NCBI GenBank assembly: GCA_020048435.1
Contig: JAIFMO010000221.1
Span: forward strand, 1 to 37,918
DNA length: 37,918 bases
Source: Sulfuritalea sp.
GTDB taxonomy: Bacteria; Pseudomonadota; Gammaproteobacteria; Burkholderiales; Rhodocyclaceae
Reading direction: 5' to 3'
The notes under the pieces are model-generated. The model made no database searches and had not been told where the DNA came from. It saw only the letters and a program-made list of their open reading frames with translations. The position numbers and the translations under genes were made by a program. How positions within the stretch are numbered: the stretch's first letter is position 1; every line of letters starts with the position of its first letter. Shown here one piece after another: positions 20,001 through 30,087 of the stretch.

Positions 20001-20039
20001 GGAAGCCTTGAAATTGATTCGCTTTTGTCGTTTTTGCAC
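17010..20039 (-). CDS. fimV: FimV-like pilus assembly / peptidoglycan-binding protein
   Basis: AAGLGKLTVLSSLGQPLRAEIEV N-terminus, LysM-like DTLGKIA...RAGRILKIPD, Pro/Lys/Ala repeats, one TM, acidic C-terminal LDFDLDLG repeats, KLELALAYEEMGDKDGARELLQEVL. GTG start with GGGGAGG upstream. Confidence 0.92.
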   Translation of the reverse strand: MQKRQKRINFKASALAVALATLPLVAGAAGLGKLTVLSSLGQPLRAEIEVSASREEVSTLASRIASAEAFKQQGVEYTAALSGIKMVVEKRSSGQPYVRLSSDRAINDPFVNMLVELSWGSGRLVREYTFLLDPPAEVTSKATAMPVSAPEVKAGTPEKAEAKATELKAETRLETKIEPRVETKAESKAAAAEKAKPTKATKPAATGEAGAKPEKIAKAKVDGEREVKLGDTLGKIATESKPDGVSLDQMLIALYSANRDMFDGGNMNRLRAGRILKIPDAETVAAVDAGEARKTVVAQSADFNAYRKKLAAAAAMAPVKEEAPKQAVAGKITPKVEDKAPVVPAGKDKLEVSRTEITKGAAADKDGKVKGRVSAIEEDLVSRDRALKEAGSRIADLEKNLGDLKKLAELKSQGGAQMQQQAAKPAATKLPPPAVLPAPTSVKPTEKAVEPVKPAAVAKPVEPVKPAEPVKPAEPAKPVEAAKPTEIAKGDTAAPAEVAKPAEPPKPVAPPPPKKKPLPPPPPVPEPSFMEDNLPLVMGGAGIVSLLLGYIGFTAIRKKRQAKAVAPMSEMTGSDLQANSVFGTTGGQAVDTGAALHTDFGEAPSGADEGVDPVAEADVYMAYGRDAQAEEILIEALKKEPTRHAIHLKLLEIYAARKSAVQFATLATDLKGQTAGNGPDWDKAATMGRALDPGNALYRSEVAPEAPPARAAVEPPQAPVAPPATMNFDATLIGAAEQPEKMQSTVTMPGQLAQMAAAADVPPADEVASLDFDLDLGAPAAAPGAAEPGAGAAKPEGSGNLDFDLDLGFSAEPAATADAAQASAGLDMDLGAPGDVASPAAAGADDSSIDFSLDIGGETPVAVVAAAPAAVAVSDGNGLDFDFDLGEPVAAAAETAVESEVVPEIGSLDIASEPVLSVPSVDLASISLDLESVPAEAPAVVLLEPEPERASAPAAIEADNPEVATKLELALAYEEMGDKDGARELLQEVLGEGSPAQKETARTRLSKLG
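18716..18739 (-). repeat. Degenerate dispersed motif copy 7 (inside fimV)
   Basis: Minus strand reads CCGTGCTGCCAGCGCCGACTTCTG; one mismatch in the 14-mer core. Confidence 0.45.
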
Positions 20040-20146
20040 AGTGCCTCCCCGTGGGGAACATTTTCCAGCAATCAAAATAACATCATAGACATAGCGATGC
20101 AAGCTCAACCGATGCATCAGCTACAGCACGCAAGTCTGTAGTGACA

Positions 20147-21274
20147 TCAATCCAACACGATGCGCAGCATCCGTCGCAACGGCTCGGCGGCGCCCCATAG
20201 CAATTGATCGCCGCAGGTGAAGGCGCCGAGGTAGTCGGGGCCCATGGCCAGCTTGTGCAAGCGGCCGACCGGCACGGCCAGCGTGCCGGTGACGGCGGCA
20301 GGCGTCAGTTCGCGTTCGGAAATCTCGCGCTCGTTCGGCACCACCTTCACCCAATCGTTCGCTTTCGCCAGGATGTCGCTGACCTCGTCGAGCGGCACAT
20401 CCTTCTTCAGCTTGATGGTCAACCCCTGCGAATGGCAGCGCATGGCGCCGACACGCACGCACAGACCGTCGATGGGAATGCTGCCAGGCGAACGAAAGGC
20501 CGGTCTGCCAAGAATCTTGTTGCACTCGGCGCCGCCCTTCCATTCCTCCTTCGACTGACCGCCTTCGATCGGCACGTCGATCCACGGAATCAGGCTACCG
20601 GCCAGCGGCACGCCACGGAAATTTTTGGTCGGGAACGAAGCGGCGCGCATGGTTTCGGCCACCTTGCGGTCGATGTCGAGGATGGCCGAGGCTGGATCGG
20701 CCAACTCGGCCTTCACGGCATCATGCAGCACACCCATCTGCGCCAACAGTTCACGCATGTTCTGCGCGCCGGCGCCGGAGGCAGCCTGATAGGTCATGGC
20801 CGACACCCATTCGACCAGATCGTGGTGAAAGAGGCCGCCCAACCCCATCAGCATCAGCGATACCGTGCAGTTGCCGCCGATGTAGTTTTTAACGCCTCTG
20901 ACCAGTCCATTCTTGATGACGTCAAGGTTCACCGGATCGAGGATGATGATGGCGTCGTCGGCCATGCGCAGACTGGAAGCCGCGTCGATCCAGTAGCCAT
21001 TCCAGCCGGCCGCGCGCAGCTTGGGAAAGACTTCCTTGGTGTAATCACCGCCCTGGCAGGTAATGACGATATCGAGTGCCTTCAGCGCTTCGATGTCCGT
21101 CGCATCCTTGAGAGCCGCGCCGCCCGCTTCCGCCGGCCCCGTGCCACCAACGTTCGAGGTGGTAAAGAACACCGGCTCGATCAACTTGAAATCGCCTTCG
21201 TCGCGCATGCGCTGCATCAGCACCGAGCCGACCATGCCACGCCATCCGACCAGTCCCACTTTTTTCATATTCAT
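20147..21274 (-). CDS. asd: Aspartate-semialdehyde dehydrogenase
   Basis: [51 protein letters not shown]. Confidence 0.97.
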   Translation of the reverse strand: MNMKKVGLVGWRGMVGSVLMQRMRDEGDFKLIEPVFFTTSNVGGTGPAEAGGAALKDATDIEALKALDIVITCQGGDYTKEVFPKLRAAGWNGYWIDAASSLRMADDAIIILDPVNLDVIKNGLVRGVKNYIGGNCTVSLMLMGLGGLFHHDLVEWVSAMTYQAASGAGAQNMRELLAQMGVLHDAVKAELADPASAILDIDRKVAETMRAASFPTKNFRGVPLAGSLIPWIDVPIEGGQSKEEWKGGAECNKILGRPAFRSPGSIPIDGLCVRVGAMRCHSQGLTIKLKKDVPLDEVSDILAKANDWVKVVPNEREISERELTPAAVTGTLAVPVGRLHKLAMGPDYLGAFTCGDQLLWGAAEPLRRMLRIVLD

Positions 21275-21290
21275 TGACCCCGACTAAATT

Positions 21291-22355
21291 TCACAGCGCC
21301 GCCAGCACGGCGTCGCCCATTTCCTTGGTGCCGACTTTTTTCATTCCCGGCTCGAAGATATCACCGGTGCGGAAACCTTGCGACAGCACCTTCTTCACGG
21401 CGGTCTCGATGCGCTGCGCCGCCTCTTCCCGATTGAAGGTATAGCGCAGCATCATCGCCGCCGACAGGATGGTCGCCAGCGGATTGGCCACGCCCTTGCC
21501 GGCGATATCCGGCGCCGAACCGTGCGATGGCTCGTAGAGCCCCTTGTTGTTCTCGTCGAGCGACGCCGATGGCAGCATGCCGATGGAACCGGTGAGCATC
21601 GATGCTTCGTCGGAGAGGATGTCGCCGAACATGTTGCCGGTGACAATTACGTCGAACTGCTTCGGGTTCTTCACCAACTGCATGGCGGCATTGTCGACCA
21701 GCATGTGAGAGAGTTCGACGTCCGCGTATTCGTCGGCCACCTCGGTGGCGACGTCGCGCCACAACTGGGTGCATTCGAGCACGTTCATTTTATCGACCGA
21801 GCAGACACGCTTGTTGCGTTTTCTCGCCGCATCAAAGGCAACGCGCACGATGCGGCGGATCTCGCTTTCGGTGTAATGCATGGTGTTGAAGCCGAAGCGC
21901 TGGTGCTTGCCGTCGACATCGCGCATCTCGATGCCACGCGGCTGGCCAAAGTAAATGTCGCCGGTAAGTTCGCGCACGATCAGGATGTCAAGTCCGGCGA
22001 CGACCTCGGGTTTCAGTGTCGAGGCATTGGCGAGTTCGGGATAGAGAATCGCCGGTCGCAGGTTCGCAAACAGGCCAAGCTGTTTGCGGATGCCGAGCAG
22101 ACCGCGCTCGGGCCGCAATTCGCGCGGATTGTTGTCCCACTGCGGCCCGCCGACGGCGCCGAGCAGCACGGCGTCGGCCGCCTGCGCCAGCTTCTGTGTC
22201 GCCTCGGGGTAGGGACTACCCGCGGCATCCACGGCGCAACCGCCGAGCAGAGCCTCTTCCATCTCGAATTTCATATCGAGCGCCATGAGCACCCGTACCG
22301 CCTCGGCGGTAATCTCGGGACCGATGCCGTCACCCGGCAATACGCAAATCTTCAT
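21291..22355 (-). CDS. leuB: 3-isopropylmalate dehydrogenase
   Basis: [16 protein letters not shown] with upstream [40 protein letters not shown]. Confidence 0.97.
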   Translation of the reverse strand: MKICVLPGDGIGPEITAEAVRVLMALDMKFEMEEALLGGCAVDAAGSPYPEATQKLAQAADAVLLGAVGGPQWDNNPRELRPERGLLGIRKQLGLFANLRPAILYPELANASTLKPEVVAGLDILIVRELTGDIYFGQPRGIEMRDVDGKHQRFGFNTMHYTESEIRRIVRVAFDAARKRNKRVCSVDKMNVLECTQLWRDVATEVADEYADVELSHMLVDNAAMQLVKNPKQFDVIVTGNMFGDILSDEASMLTGSIGMLPSASLDENNKGLYEPSHGSAPDIAGKGVANPLATILSAAMMLRYTFNREEAAQRIETAVKKVLSQGFRTGDIFEPGMKKVGTKEMGDAVLAAL

Positions 22356-22456
22356 GGGATTTTCCTCTGCAAACAGCCGGGGTTGATTGGTGCGTCGCAG
22401 GGCAATTTCGGCATAAGTGGCTGATCCTGCGGACTGATCCTGCGACGAGCCTGAAA

Positions 22457-23221
22457 TTATCGCACAGGGTGATAGTACGAGGCTGCCTCGGGCAGCCACT
22501 GCTCGATCTGGCGAATGCGTTTCTCGTCGGCCGGGTGCGTGGACAGCCATTCCGGCGGCTTGCCCTGCGCCTTGTCGTGCGCGGCCATGCGTACCCACAG
22601 ATCGCGCGCGGCGCGCGGGTCGTAGCCGGCCTTGGCCATGTAGATCAGCCCCATGCGGTCGGCCTCCGATTCGTGCAGGCGAGAGTACGGCAACAGAATA
22701 CCGAAGGTGGCGCCAACACCCAGCAGGGTGGCGTAGAGATCCGCCTTGCGCTCGTCCTTGACGCTCACCGCCGCCGCCAGCGTGACGCCTTCCAGCAACA
22801 ATTGCTGGCTCATGCGCTCGCCGCCGTGACGGGCGATGGCATGGGCCACTTCGTGGCCGATGACCGCCGCAAGGCCTGCTTCGTCCTTGGCAAACGGCAT
22901 GATTCCGGTATAGACCGCCACCTTGCCGCCCGGCAGGCAAAAGGCATTGGCGAGCTTATCGTTTTCGATAACCTTGAATTCCCACTTGTAGTTGGTGCGC
23001 CCGGTCGCCACGGCAATGCGACTGCCAACGCGCGTCACCATCGCGTTGAGCGCCGTATCGGTAGAAATTTTCTCCTTCTGTAATACGTCCTGGAAGGCCG
23101 AGAGACCGAGACTGGCTTCGGCTCCCTCCGACATGATTTGTAACTGACTGCGTCCAGTAATCGGCACGCTCTGGCAGGCACCAAGCAACAAAATAACCAG
23201 CAGACTCGCGATACGCATCAT
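22457..23221 (-). CDS. M48 family metallopeptidase, predicted lipoprotein
   Basis: LLLGACQS lipobox; [17 protein letters not shown] (HExxH); [27 protein letters not shown] ahead of ATGATG. Confidence 0.93.
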   Translation of the reverse strand: MMRIASLLVILLLGACQSVPITGRSQLQIMSEGAEASLGLSAFQDVLQKEKISTDTALNAMVTRVGSRIAVATGRTNYKWEFKVIENDKLANAFCLPGGKVAVYTGIMPFAKDEAGLAAVIGHEVAHAIARHGGERMSQQLLLEGVTLAAAVSVKDERKADLYATLLGVGATFGILLPYSRLHESEADRMGLIYMAKAGYDPRAARDLWVRMAAHDKAQGKPPEWLSTHPADEKRIRQIEQWLPEAASYYHPVR

Positions 23222-23228
23222 TCGCTCC

Positions 23229-24323
23229 TCAATGCACGGGGGCGGCAGGCGCAGTCGTCTCGGGCCCCAGCCGTTCCCAGCCCTGGCCGGCAACCAGACC
23301 GCCGAGCATGCCGCCGGCACCGAATGAAATACTGCCATAAACGGCCTGTACGCTGGCCTGCTGTTGCGGCAAAAACCAGCGATTGAGCGTCGCCACCGCG
23401 CCGGCATGGAAGATGCCGAAAGTGGCGCCATGCATGACCTGGGCAGCCAGCAGCAGGATGAGCGAGTTGACGCCCCAGCCGATCAGGATAAAGCGCAACA
23501 CGGCCAGGGCAAAGCTGGCAAGCAACAGGGTCCGCAAGGAAAAAATTCCCAGCAGTCGCGGCATGTAGATAAAGATAAAGATCTCCGCGACCACGCCCAA
23601 AGACCACAGCGCCCCCACCGTGGTCTTGTCGTAGCCGGCGGCATCGAGATGAATCGAGTAGAAAAAGTAGAAGGGGCCGTGTGCCGCCGACATGAAGAAG
23701 CAGGCCACCATGAAGGCGACGACTTCCGGACGCCGCAGCCCCGCGCCCAGCCACGCATGCTCCGTTTCCACGGCTGGCGGCCGTTCCTCGACCAGCAACA
23801 ACGACATCAGCAAGATACCCACCATGATGCCCAGGCAAATCCAGAGCAGCGCAGGCAGTCCGGCGACATCGAGCAGGGCGCCCGCTCCCGTCACGGCGAC
23901 GATGAACCCAACCGACCCCCACAACCGGATCTGACCGTAGCGATCTGGCTTATCGCGCAAGGCAGTGAGGGTTAGCGCCTCGACCAAGGGCAACGACGCG
24001 CTCCAGAAAAACGCCATCAGCGCCATGGCGAGAAACAACCCGGCGAACTCCTGCGTGAAGAAAAAAGCCGCAAATCCCGTCAGCGACAACGCCGCTGAAA
24101 TCCGCACGATAGCCACCTTGTGGCCAAGACGGTCGGCCAGCCAGCCCCACAGGTTGGGCGCCACCAGGCGCATGACCTGCATCAGTGCCATGAGGACGCT
24201 GATGGCGAAGGCGCTCTGGCCCAGCGATTGGAGATAAAGGGTGAAATACGGCGCGAAGGCGCCGATGAAGGCGAAGTAGTAAAAATACCAGGCGGACAGC
24301 CGCCAGTAAGAAGAAGAACGCAT
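23229..24323 (-). CDS. MFS transporter (HcaT/PPP-family-like)
   Basis: About 12 hydrophobic segments; GWLADRLGHKVAIVR, RYGQIRLWGSVGFIV. Confidence 0.88.
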   Translation of the reverse strand: MRSSSYWRLSAWYFYYFAFIGAFAPYFTLYLQSLGQSAFAISVLMALMQVMRLVAPNLWGWLADRLGHKVAIVRISAALSLTGFAAFFFTQEFAGLFLAMALMAFFWSASLPLVEALTLTALRDKPDRYGQIRLWGSVGFIVAVTGAGALLDVAGLPALLWICLGIMVGILLMSLLLVEERPPAVETEHAWLGAGLRRPEVVAFMVACFFMSAAHGPFYFFYSIHLDAAGYDKTTVGALWSLGVVAEIFIFIYMPRLLGIFSLRTLLLASFALAVLRFILIGWGVNSLILLLAAQVMHGATFGIFHAGAVATLNRWFLPQQQASVQAVYGSISFGAGGMLGGLVAGQGWERLGPETTAPAAPVH

Positions 24324-24394
24324 GCGGGGCGCGGACCGAAGCGAGTAGCGGTGGTTGATGCGGGTCTGGGCGAAGGCGCGCCCCGCGCTACCGA

Positions 24395-24655
24395 TTATTT
24401 GTGCTGCTGGCCGGAGCGGAAGGCGAGGAGTATGTGATAGAGCTCGTCTTTAAGTTTGACGCGCTGCTTCTTCATGTCTTCGATGGTGAAATCGCCGACG
24501 GGCATGTCGTGCGCCTCAAGGTCTTCGACCCTGCCAGTAAGACGGCTATAGGTGGCGAACGAACGGGAAAAGTGGGCATTATTTCCCTTCAGCACGTCGA
24601 TGGCGTCGCGCATTTCGGGGAAATCGGTGTAGAGATCATGATGGTCGACGTTCAT
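24395..24655 (-). CDS. DUF465 / YdcH family protein
   Basis: MNVDHHDLYTDFPEM...LEAHDMPVGDFTIEDMKKQRVKLKDELYHIL. Confidence 0.88.
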   Translation of the reverse strand: MNVDHHDLYTDFPEMRDAIDVLKGNNAHFSRSFATYSRLTGRVEDLEAHDMPVGDFTIEDMKKQRVKLKDELYHILLAFRSGQQHK

Positions 24656-24702
24656 GGGTGCACTCCTCCAAGTGGTATGTGGGGTATGTGGTTGTTTGCG
24701 GG

Positions 24703-25806
24703 TTATTTTAACAGCCGCCCCGGAATCGCAGGCAGGGGACAATGCACGTCGGCGCATTGGGCGCGGTGGCGCAGCGCGGCATCGGCCAGTGCCAGGGCGA
24801 GCATGGATTCGGCGATGGGCGTGGCACGAATGCCGACGCAAGGATCGTGGCGACCGTGCGTCTCGACGATGGTCGGTTTGCCCTGGATATCGATGGAACG
24901 GCGTGGCAGGCGAATGCTCGATGTCGGCTTGATGGCGATATTGACGACAATATCCTGACCGGTGGAAATGCCACCGAGAATGCCGCCGGCGTGATTGCTG
25001 GCGAAGCCCGCCGGCGTCATTTCGTCGCCGTGTTCGCTGCCTAGCTGTGTCACCGAGGCAAAGCCCGCGCCAATCTCCACCCCCTTGACGGCGTTGATGC
25101 CCATCATGGCGTGGGCGATCTCGGCGTCAAGCCGGTCATAGACCGGTTCGCCCCAGCCAACCGGGGCATTGGACGCCACCACCGTGATCCGTGCGCCGAC
25201 AGAATCACCCGCCTTGCGCAACTCGTCCATGTAGGCCTCAAGCCGCGGCACGATGGCCACGTTGGGCGCGAAAAACGGATTGCCATCGATGGCGAGGGCG
25301 TCGACAAAAGGAATCTCGATGGGCCCCAGTTGGCTCATCCAGCCACGGATCGTGACGCCGTAGCGGCTTAGCAACCACTTGCGCGCAATGGCGCCGGCGG
25401 CGACGCGCACCGCCGTCTCGCGCGCCGACGAACGCCCGCCACCACGGTGGTCGCGGATGCCGTATTTCCGCCAATAGGTGTAATCAGCGTGGCCCGGCCG
25501 GAAAGTCTGCGCGATGTTGCCGTAATCCTTGCTGCGCTGGTCGGTGTTGCGGATCAGCAAAGCGATCGGCGTGCCGGTCGTCCTGCCATCGAACACACCC
25601 GAAAGAATCTCGACCGTGTCGTCTTCGCGGCGCTGCGTGACATGACGCGAGGTGCCCGGCTTGCGCCGGTCGAGTTCGGCCTGAATGTCGGCTTCGTTGA
25701 TTTCGAGACCCGGCGGGCAACCATCGACGACGCAGCCGATAGCCGGCCCATGCGATTCGCCGAAAGAAGTCACGCGGAACAGCGTGCCGAAGGTGTTGCC
25801 AGCCAT
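24703..25806 (-). CDS. aroC: Chorismate synthase
   Basis: [52 protein letters not shown]. Confidence 0.98.
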   Translation of the reverse strand: MAGNTFGTLFRVTSFGESHGPAIGCVVDGCPPGLEINEADIQAELDRRKPGTSRHVTQRREDDTVEILSGVFDGRTTGTPIALLIRNTDQRSKDYGNIAQTFRPGHADYTYWRKYGIRDHRGGGRSSARETAVRVAAGAIARKWLLSRYGVTIRGWMSQLGPIEIPFVDALAIDGNPFFAPNVAIVPRLEAYMDELRKAGDSVGARITVVASNAPVGWGEPVYDRLDAEIAHAMMGINAVKGVEIGAGFASVTQLGSEHGDEMTPAGFASNHAGGILGGISTGQDIVVNIAIKPTSSIRLPRRSIDIQGKPTIVETHGRHDPCVGIRATPIAESMLALALADAALRHRAQCADVHCPLPAIPGRLLK

Positions 25807-25885
25807 GCCAATACCCCCAATACCCCTGAAAATAGACGCGTCGAGTTTAGCATGGCCGCTTGCGGCACCTGCCAGGCGCGCGTTG

Positions 25886-25910
25886 CCGTACCGCTAGCGC
25901 CGACTTTTTG
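25886..25910 (+). repeat. Dispersed motif copy 5 (intergenic, between fadD-like gene and aroC)
   Basis: Plus strand reads CCGTACCGCTAGCGCCGACTTTTTG. Confidence 0.92.
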
Positions 25911-25924
25911 CCGCCTGCTGCTCT

Positions 25925-25948
25925 GTCTGCTTCTTTGTCTGCTTCTTT
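25925..25948. repeat. 12-bp tandem repeat (2 full copies plus partial) at the fadD 3' end
   Basis: GTCTGCTTCTTT GTCTGCTTCTTT GTCTATTGCT. Confidence 0.8.
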
Positions 25949-25950
25949 GT

Positions 25951-27639
25951 CTATTGCTCCGCCGATTTTTCCACCTGCTCGCGTAGCGCCCGCCGCAGGA
26001 TCTTGCCGACGTTGTTCTTCGGCAAGTGTTCGCGAAATTCAACGGCATGCGGCACCTTGTAACGTGTCAGGCTTTCATGGCAGTGTGCCACCAGTTCCGC
26101 CGCAGTCAGTAGCGGATCACGCTTCACCACGAACAGCTTGACCGACTCGCCGCAATGCGGATCGGGCACGCCCACCGCCGCAGATTCAAGCACGCCCGGA
26201 TGCATCGCGGCGACAGCTTCGATTTCGTTGGGATAAACATTGAAGCCAGACACAAGGATCGTGTCATTCTTGCGGTCGATCAGGCGCACATAACCGCTCT
26301 CGTCCATCGTTGCAATATCGCCGGTACGCAGAAAACCGTCCGCCGTCATCGCCTCGGCGGTCTCGTCCGGGCGCTGCCAGTAGCCGCCAGTCACCTGCGG
26401 GCCGCGCACGCAGAGTTCGCCAGATTCACCCGGGGCCACATCCCTCCCGGTATCGTCGCGAATGACAACCTCCGTCGAAGGCAACGGCAGGCCGATGGAA
26501 CCGTTGAAGGCGGGCAGGTCGAAGGGATTGATCGTCACCGCGGGTGAAGCCTCGGTCAGACCATAGGCTTCGATCAGTGTGCAACCCGTGACCTCCCGCC
26601 ACTTGTCGGCCACCGATTTCTGCACGGCCATGCCGCCGCCCAGACTGAAATGCAGGGCCGAAAAGTCCAGCTTGATGAAATCCGGATGATTGAGCAAGGC
26701 ATTGAACAGCGTATTCACGCCGGTAATGATCGTGAATTTGTGTCGGGCCAACGCCTTGATGAAACCTGGGATGTCGCGCGGATTGGCGATCAACAGATTG
26801 GTGGCGCCGAGCTTGAAAAAAGTCAGGCAATTCGCGGTCAGGGCAAAGACATGGTAGAGCGGCAGTGCGGTCACGATCAGTTCGTGTTCCCGCACGAAGG
26901 GCTTGAGCCAGGCCTGCGCCTGTTGCAGGTTGGCGACAATGTTGCCGTGGGTAAGGACGGCCCCTTTCGACACGCCAGTAGTACCGCCGGTGTACTGCAG
27001 AAAGGCGATATCGTCATGACCGACATCCGGTGGCGCCGAGGATACCGGGAGCAGCGCGGCGCCGCGTGCCAGTGCCGTCGGCCAGGCCACCGCGCCCGAC
27101 AGGGACCACGCGGGCACCCGCTTCTTGATGTGCTTCACGACGAAATTGACCAGCGGCCCTTTCGGAAAGCCGAGCATGTCGCCCAGCCGCGTGATGACGA
27201 TGTGGCGTATCGACGTCTGCGGCAAGGCGACTTGCAGCACATGAGCAAAATTTTCCAGAACGACGATGACCTCGGCGCCGCTGTCGGCCAACTGGTGTCG
27301 CAGTTCGGGTGCGGTATAGAGCGGATTGCAGTTCACCACGACACAACCCGCCCGCAAGGCGCCGAACAGGCAGACCGGATATTGCAGAATATTGGGCAAC
27401 ATTAACGCCACACGCGTGCCGCGAGCCAGCTTTAACTCCACTTGCAGGTAGGCGGCAAAGTTGCTCACATACCGGTCAAGCCCGGCATAGCTCAAGGCCT
27501 TGCCCATGCTGATGTAGGCGCAGCGTGGCCCGAAGGCCGCCACGCTACGAGCGAAGAGTTCGTTCAGGGAACGGAATTCATCGAGATCGACATCGGCGGG
27601 CACACCTGCCGGGTAGCTTTTCAGCCACACTTTCTCCAT
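25951..27639 (-). CDS. Long-chain acyl-CoA synthetase (FadD-like AMP-binding enzyme)
   Basis: LQYTGGTTGVSKGAVLTHGN, YGLTEASPAVTINP, DRKNDTILVSGFNVYPNEIE. Confidence 0.92.
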   Translation of the reverse strand: MEKVWLKSYPAGVPADVDLDEFRSLNELFARSVAAFGPRCAYISMGKALSYAGLDRYVSNFAAYLQVELKLARGTRVALMLPNILQYPVCLFGALRAGCVVVNCNPLYTAPELRHQLADSGAEVIVVLENFAHVLQVALPQTSIRHIVITRLGDMLGFPKGPLVNFVVKHIKKRVPAWSLSGAVAWPTALARGAALLPVSSAPPDVGHDDIAFLQYTGGTTGVSKGAVLTHGNIVANLQQAQAWLKPFVREHELIVTALPLYHVFALTANCLTFFKLGATNLLIANPRDIPGFIKALARHKFTIITGVNTLFNALLNHPDFIKLDFSALHFSLGGGMAVQKSVADKWREVTGCTLIEAYGLTEASPAVTINPFDLPAFNGSIGLPLPSTEVVIRDDTGRDVAPGESGELCVRGPQVTGGYWQRPDETAEAMTADGFLRTGDIATMDESGYVRLIDRKNDTILVSGFNVYPNEIEAVAAMHPGVLESAAVGVPDPHCGESVKLFVVKRDPLLTAAELVAHCHESLTRYKVPHAVEFREHLPKNNVGKILRRALREQVEKSAEQ

Positions 27640-27643
27640 GCGG

Positions 27644-27967
27644 TCACCGTTCCAGCAGCTTCAGTTTTTCCGCGACCTTGAGCCAGAGGTCGGCATCGGC
27701 CGGCGGTTCCTTGCGCTCGACAATCGCCGGCCATAGTTTGGCTAACTCGGCGTTGAGGGCGATGAAGCCTCGCTGCGCCGCGGGCAGATCGTCCTCGGCG
27801 AAAATAGCTTCGGCGGGACACTCCGCGACGCACAAGGTGCAATCGATGCATTCATCCGGATCGATCACCAGAAAATTCGGCCCCTCGCGAAAGCAATCGA
27901 CCGGGCAAACGTCTACGCAATCGGTGTATTTGCATTTGATGCACGATTCGGTCACAACATAGGTCAT
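27644..27967 (-). CDS. fdxA: 7Fe ferredoxin FdxA-like
   Basis: [26 protein letters not shown]...[12 protein letters not shown]. Confidence 0.95.
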   Translation of the reverse strand: MTYVVTESCIKCKYTDCVDVCPVDCFREGPNFLVIDPDECIDCTLCVAECPAEAIFAEDDLPAAQRGFIALNAELAKLWPAIVERKEPPADADLWLKVAEKLKLLER

Positions 27968-28146
27968 GGCTGCATTTCCATTCATTCTTGGCGGATTGTT
28001 TGAGTATAGGTGAACACGTAGTCATTCCGGAAGGCTGCATTTTTTGCTAGGATGCGGTCCAGGCTCGCCTCGCGGCACTATCCGCCGCACGTGGTCATCC
28101 CTTACCCACGACGGGCCCCAACCCTACCCATACGCAAGAGGTTCAA

Positions 28147-28473
28147 ATGAGTGAACACATCGTTTATGTCACCGATGCCACCTTCAAGAGCGAAGTGCTG
28201 GAATCCGCCACTCCCGTCATCGTCGACTACTGGGCCGAATGGTGCGGCCCCTGCAAGATGATTGCACCGCTTCTTGACGACGTTGCCCGCGACTATGCCG
28301 GCAAACTCAAGGTGGCCAAACTCAACATCGACGAAAATCCCAAGACACCCGGCGAATACGGCATTCGCGGCATTCCGACGCTGATCATGTTCAAGGGCGG
28401 CAACGTCGAAGCCACCAAGATCGGCGCCCTGTCAAAATCGCAACTTACCGCCTTCATTGACAGCAATCTCTGA
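28147..28473 (+). CDS. trxA: Thioredoxin 1
   Basis: [39 protein letters not shown] ribosome-binding site. Confidence 0.98.
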   Translation: MSEHIVYVTDATFKSEVLESATPVIVDYWAEWCGPCKMIAPLLDDVARDYAGKLKVAKLNIDENPKTPGEYGIRGIPTLIMFKGGNVEATKIGALSKSQLTAFIDSNL

Positions 28474-28486
28474 TACCGCTACAGTC

Positions 28487-28529
28487 CGCGCCTGAATCCA
28501 CCGTCTGCGACACACAGGATTCAGGCGCG
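28487..28529 (+). terminator. trxA-rho intergenic hairpin (candidate 3' stabiliser or terminator)
   Basis: 13-bp perfect inverted repeat CGCGCCTGAATCC (28487..28499) and GGATTCAGGCGCG (28517..28529) with a 17-nt loop; no clear U-run. Confidence 0.55.
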
Positions 28530-28530
28530 C

Positions 28531-28690
28531 GCCGCCTTCTGCCTTTCTCGTTGATCGCGCCGCCAATTGGTTTTGTCCCCCCTGGTTTCACTCGCTGCCC
28601 CTCCCGCCTTCGGCATTTCCTGTCTCCTCCCCCCTGTTTTTTCGCCCGTTGCCGGCCCGAATTCCGCCGCATTATCCGCGCGGCCCCAGG
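28531..28690 (+). promoter_or_regulatory. C/U-rich, G-poor rho leader (candidate Rho utilisation region)
   Basis: Long pyrimidine tracts (TGTCCCCCCTGG, GCTGCCCCTCCCGCC, CCTGTCTCCTCCCCCCTGTTTTTTCGCCC) immediately 5' of rho. Confidence 0.5.
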
Positions 28691-28739
28691 CCTGAACGCA
28701 TCTCAACGCATAAACTCCGCATAATTTCTCCTACGCCTC

Positions 28740-29999
28740 ATGCACCTCTCTGAGCTCAAGAATCACCATGTCAGTCAGTTGCTGGAAATGGCCAACGCCA
28801 ACGGCATCGACGGCGCCAACCGCCTGCGCAAGCAGGAACTGATCTTCGCCCTGCTCAAGCAGCACGCCAAAAAGGGCGAATGTATCTGGGGCGACGGCTG
28901 CCTCGAAGTCCTGCCTGACGGTTATGGTTTCCTTCGTTCGCCGGACATTTCCTACCTCGCCGGCACCGACGACATCTACGTTTCGCCCTCGCAGGTGCGC
29001 CGCTTCAACCTGCGTTCCGGCGACACCATCGAAGGCGAAATTCGCACGCCGAAGGAAGGCGAGCGGTACTTCGCACTGGTCAAGCTCGACAAGGTCAATG
29101 GCGAATCGCCCGAAGCGTGCAAGAACAAGATCCTCTTTGAAAACCTGACGGCGCTACACCCGACCGAACACCTGCGGATCGAACGCGATATCCGCGCCGA
29201 AGAAAACATCACCAGTCGTGTCATCGACATGATCGCGCCCATCGGCAAGGGCCAGCGTGGACTGATCGTTTCCCCGCCCAAGGCCGGCAAGACCGTGCTG
29301 ATGCAGCACATCGCCCACGCCATCACCGCCAACCATCCGGATGTCGTACTCATCGTGCTGCTGATCGACGAGCGCCCGGAGGAAGTCACCGAGATGACAC
29401 GCACCGTGCGCGGCGAAGTGGTGGCCTCGACCTTCGACGAACCGGCCACACGCCATGTTCAAGTGGCCGAGATGGTGATCGAAAAAGCCAAGCGGCTGAC
29501 CGAGCACAAGAAAGACGTCGTCATCCTGCTCGACTCCATCACCCGTCTCGCCCGCGCCTATAACACGGTGCAACCAGCCTCTGGCAAAGTGCTCACCGGC
29601 GGCGTGGATGCCAACGCCCTGCAAAAACCCAAGCGCTTCTTCGGCGCCGCGCGCAATCTTGAAGAAGGCGGCTCGCTCACCATCATCGCCACGGCGCTGG
29701 TCGACACCGGCAGCCGCATGGACGAGGTGATCTACGAAGAGTTCAAGGGCACCGGCAACATGGAAATCCACCTCGACCGCAAGATGGCCGAGAAACGGGT
29801 CTACCCCGCGATCAACGTCAATCGCTCCGGCACCCGTCGCGAGGAACTTCTGCTCGAACCCTCCGTGCTGCAAAAGATGTGGATACTACGAAAACTGCTC
29901 TACAACATGGACGATCTCGAGGCGATGGAATTCCTGCTCGACAAGATCAAGGCCACGAAAAATAATGGCGAGTTCTTCGACGCCATGCGTCGCGGTTGA
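28740..29999 (+). CDS. rho: Transcription termination factor Rho
   Basis: [62 protein letters not shown]. Confidence 0.99.
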   Translation: MHLSELKNHHVSQLLEMANANGIDGANRLRKQELIFALLKQHAKKGECIWGDGCLEVLPDGYGFLRSPDISYLAGTDDIYVSPSQVRRFNLRSGDTIEGEIRTPKEGERYFALVKLDKVNGESPEACKNKILFENLTALHPTEHLRIERDIRAEENITSRVIDMIAPIGKGQRGLIVSPPKAGKTVLMQHIAHAITANHPDVVLIVLLIDERPEEVTEMTRTVRGEVVASTFDEPATRHVQVAEMVIEKAKRLTEHKKDVVILLDSITRLARAYNTVQPASGKVLTGGVDANALQKPKRFFGAARNLEEGGSLTIIATALVDTGSRMDEVIYEEFKGTGNMEIHLDRKMAEKRVYPAINVNRSGTRREELLLEPSVLQKMWILRKLLYNMDDLEAMEFLLDKIKATKNNGEFFDAMRRG

Positions 30000-30087
30000 T
30001 AGTTGTTGATTTTGCGACGATTCTTGAGGATAATTGCGCGTTTTCCGCTCCACCCACCCTGAGGAGCGAGGCAAAGAGGACAGTGAA

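Noticed and set aside
20204-21277. 357-aa plus-strand ORF antisense to asd
   Set aside because: Fully opposite a clear asd gene; no family features.
21320-21336. GTGCCGACTTTTTT in leuB as another motif copy
   Set aside because: Shares only the CCGACTTTTT part; lacks GCTAGCG and the CCGT box; explained by the [10 protein letters not shown] coding sequence.
21378-22424. 348-aa plus-strand ORF antisense to leuB
   Set aside because: Fully opposite a clear leuB gene; composition typical of antisense reading.
22356-22940. N-terminal extension of the leuB ORF
   Set aside because: Overlaps the M48 gene in another frame; the true leuB start with ribosome-binding site is at 22355.
25886-25910. Dispersed motif as an intrinsic terminator (palindrome followed by T-run)
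   Set aside because: The CGCTAGCG palindrome has no loop and is too short, and several copies lie deep inside coding sequence.
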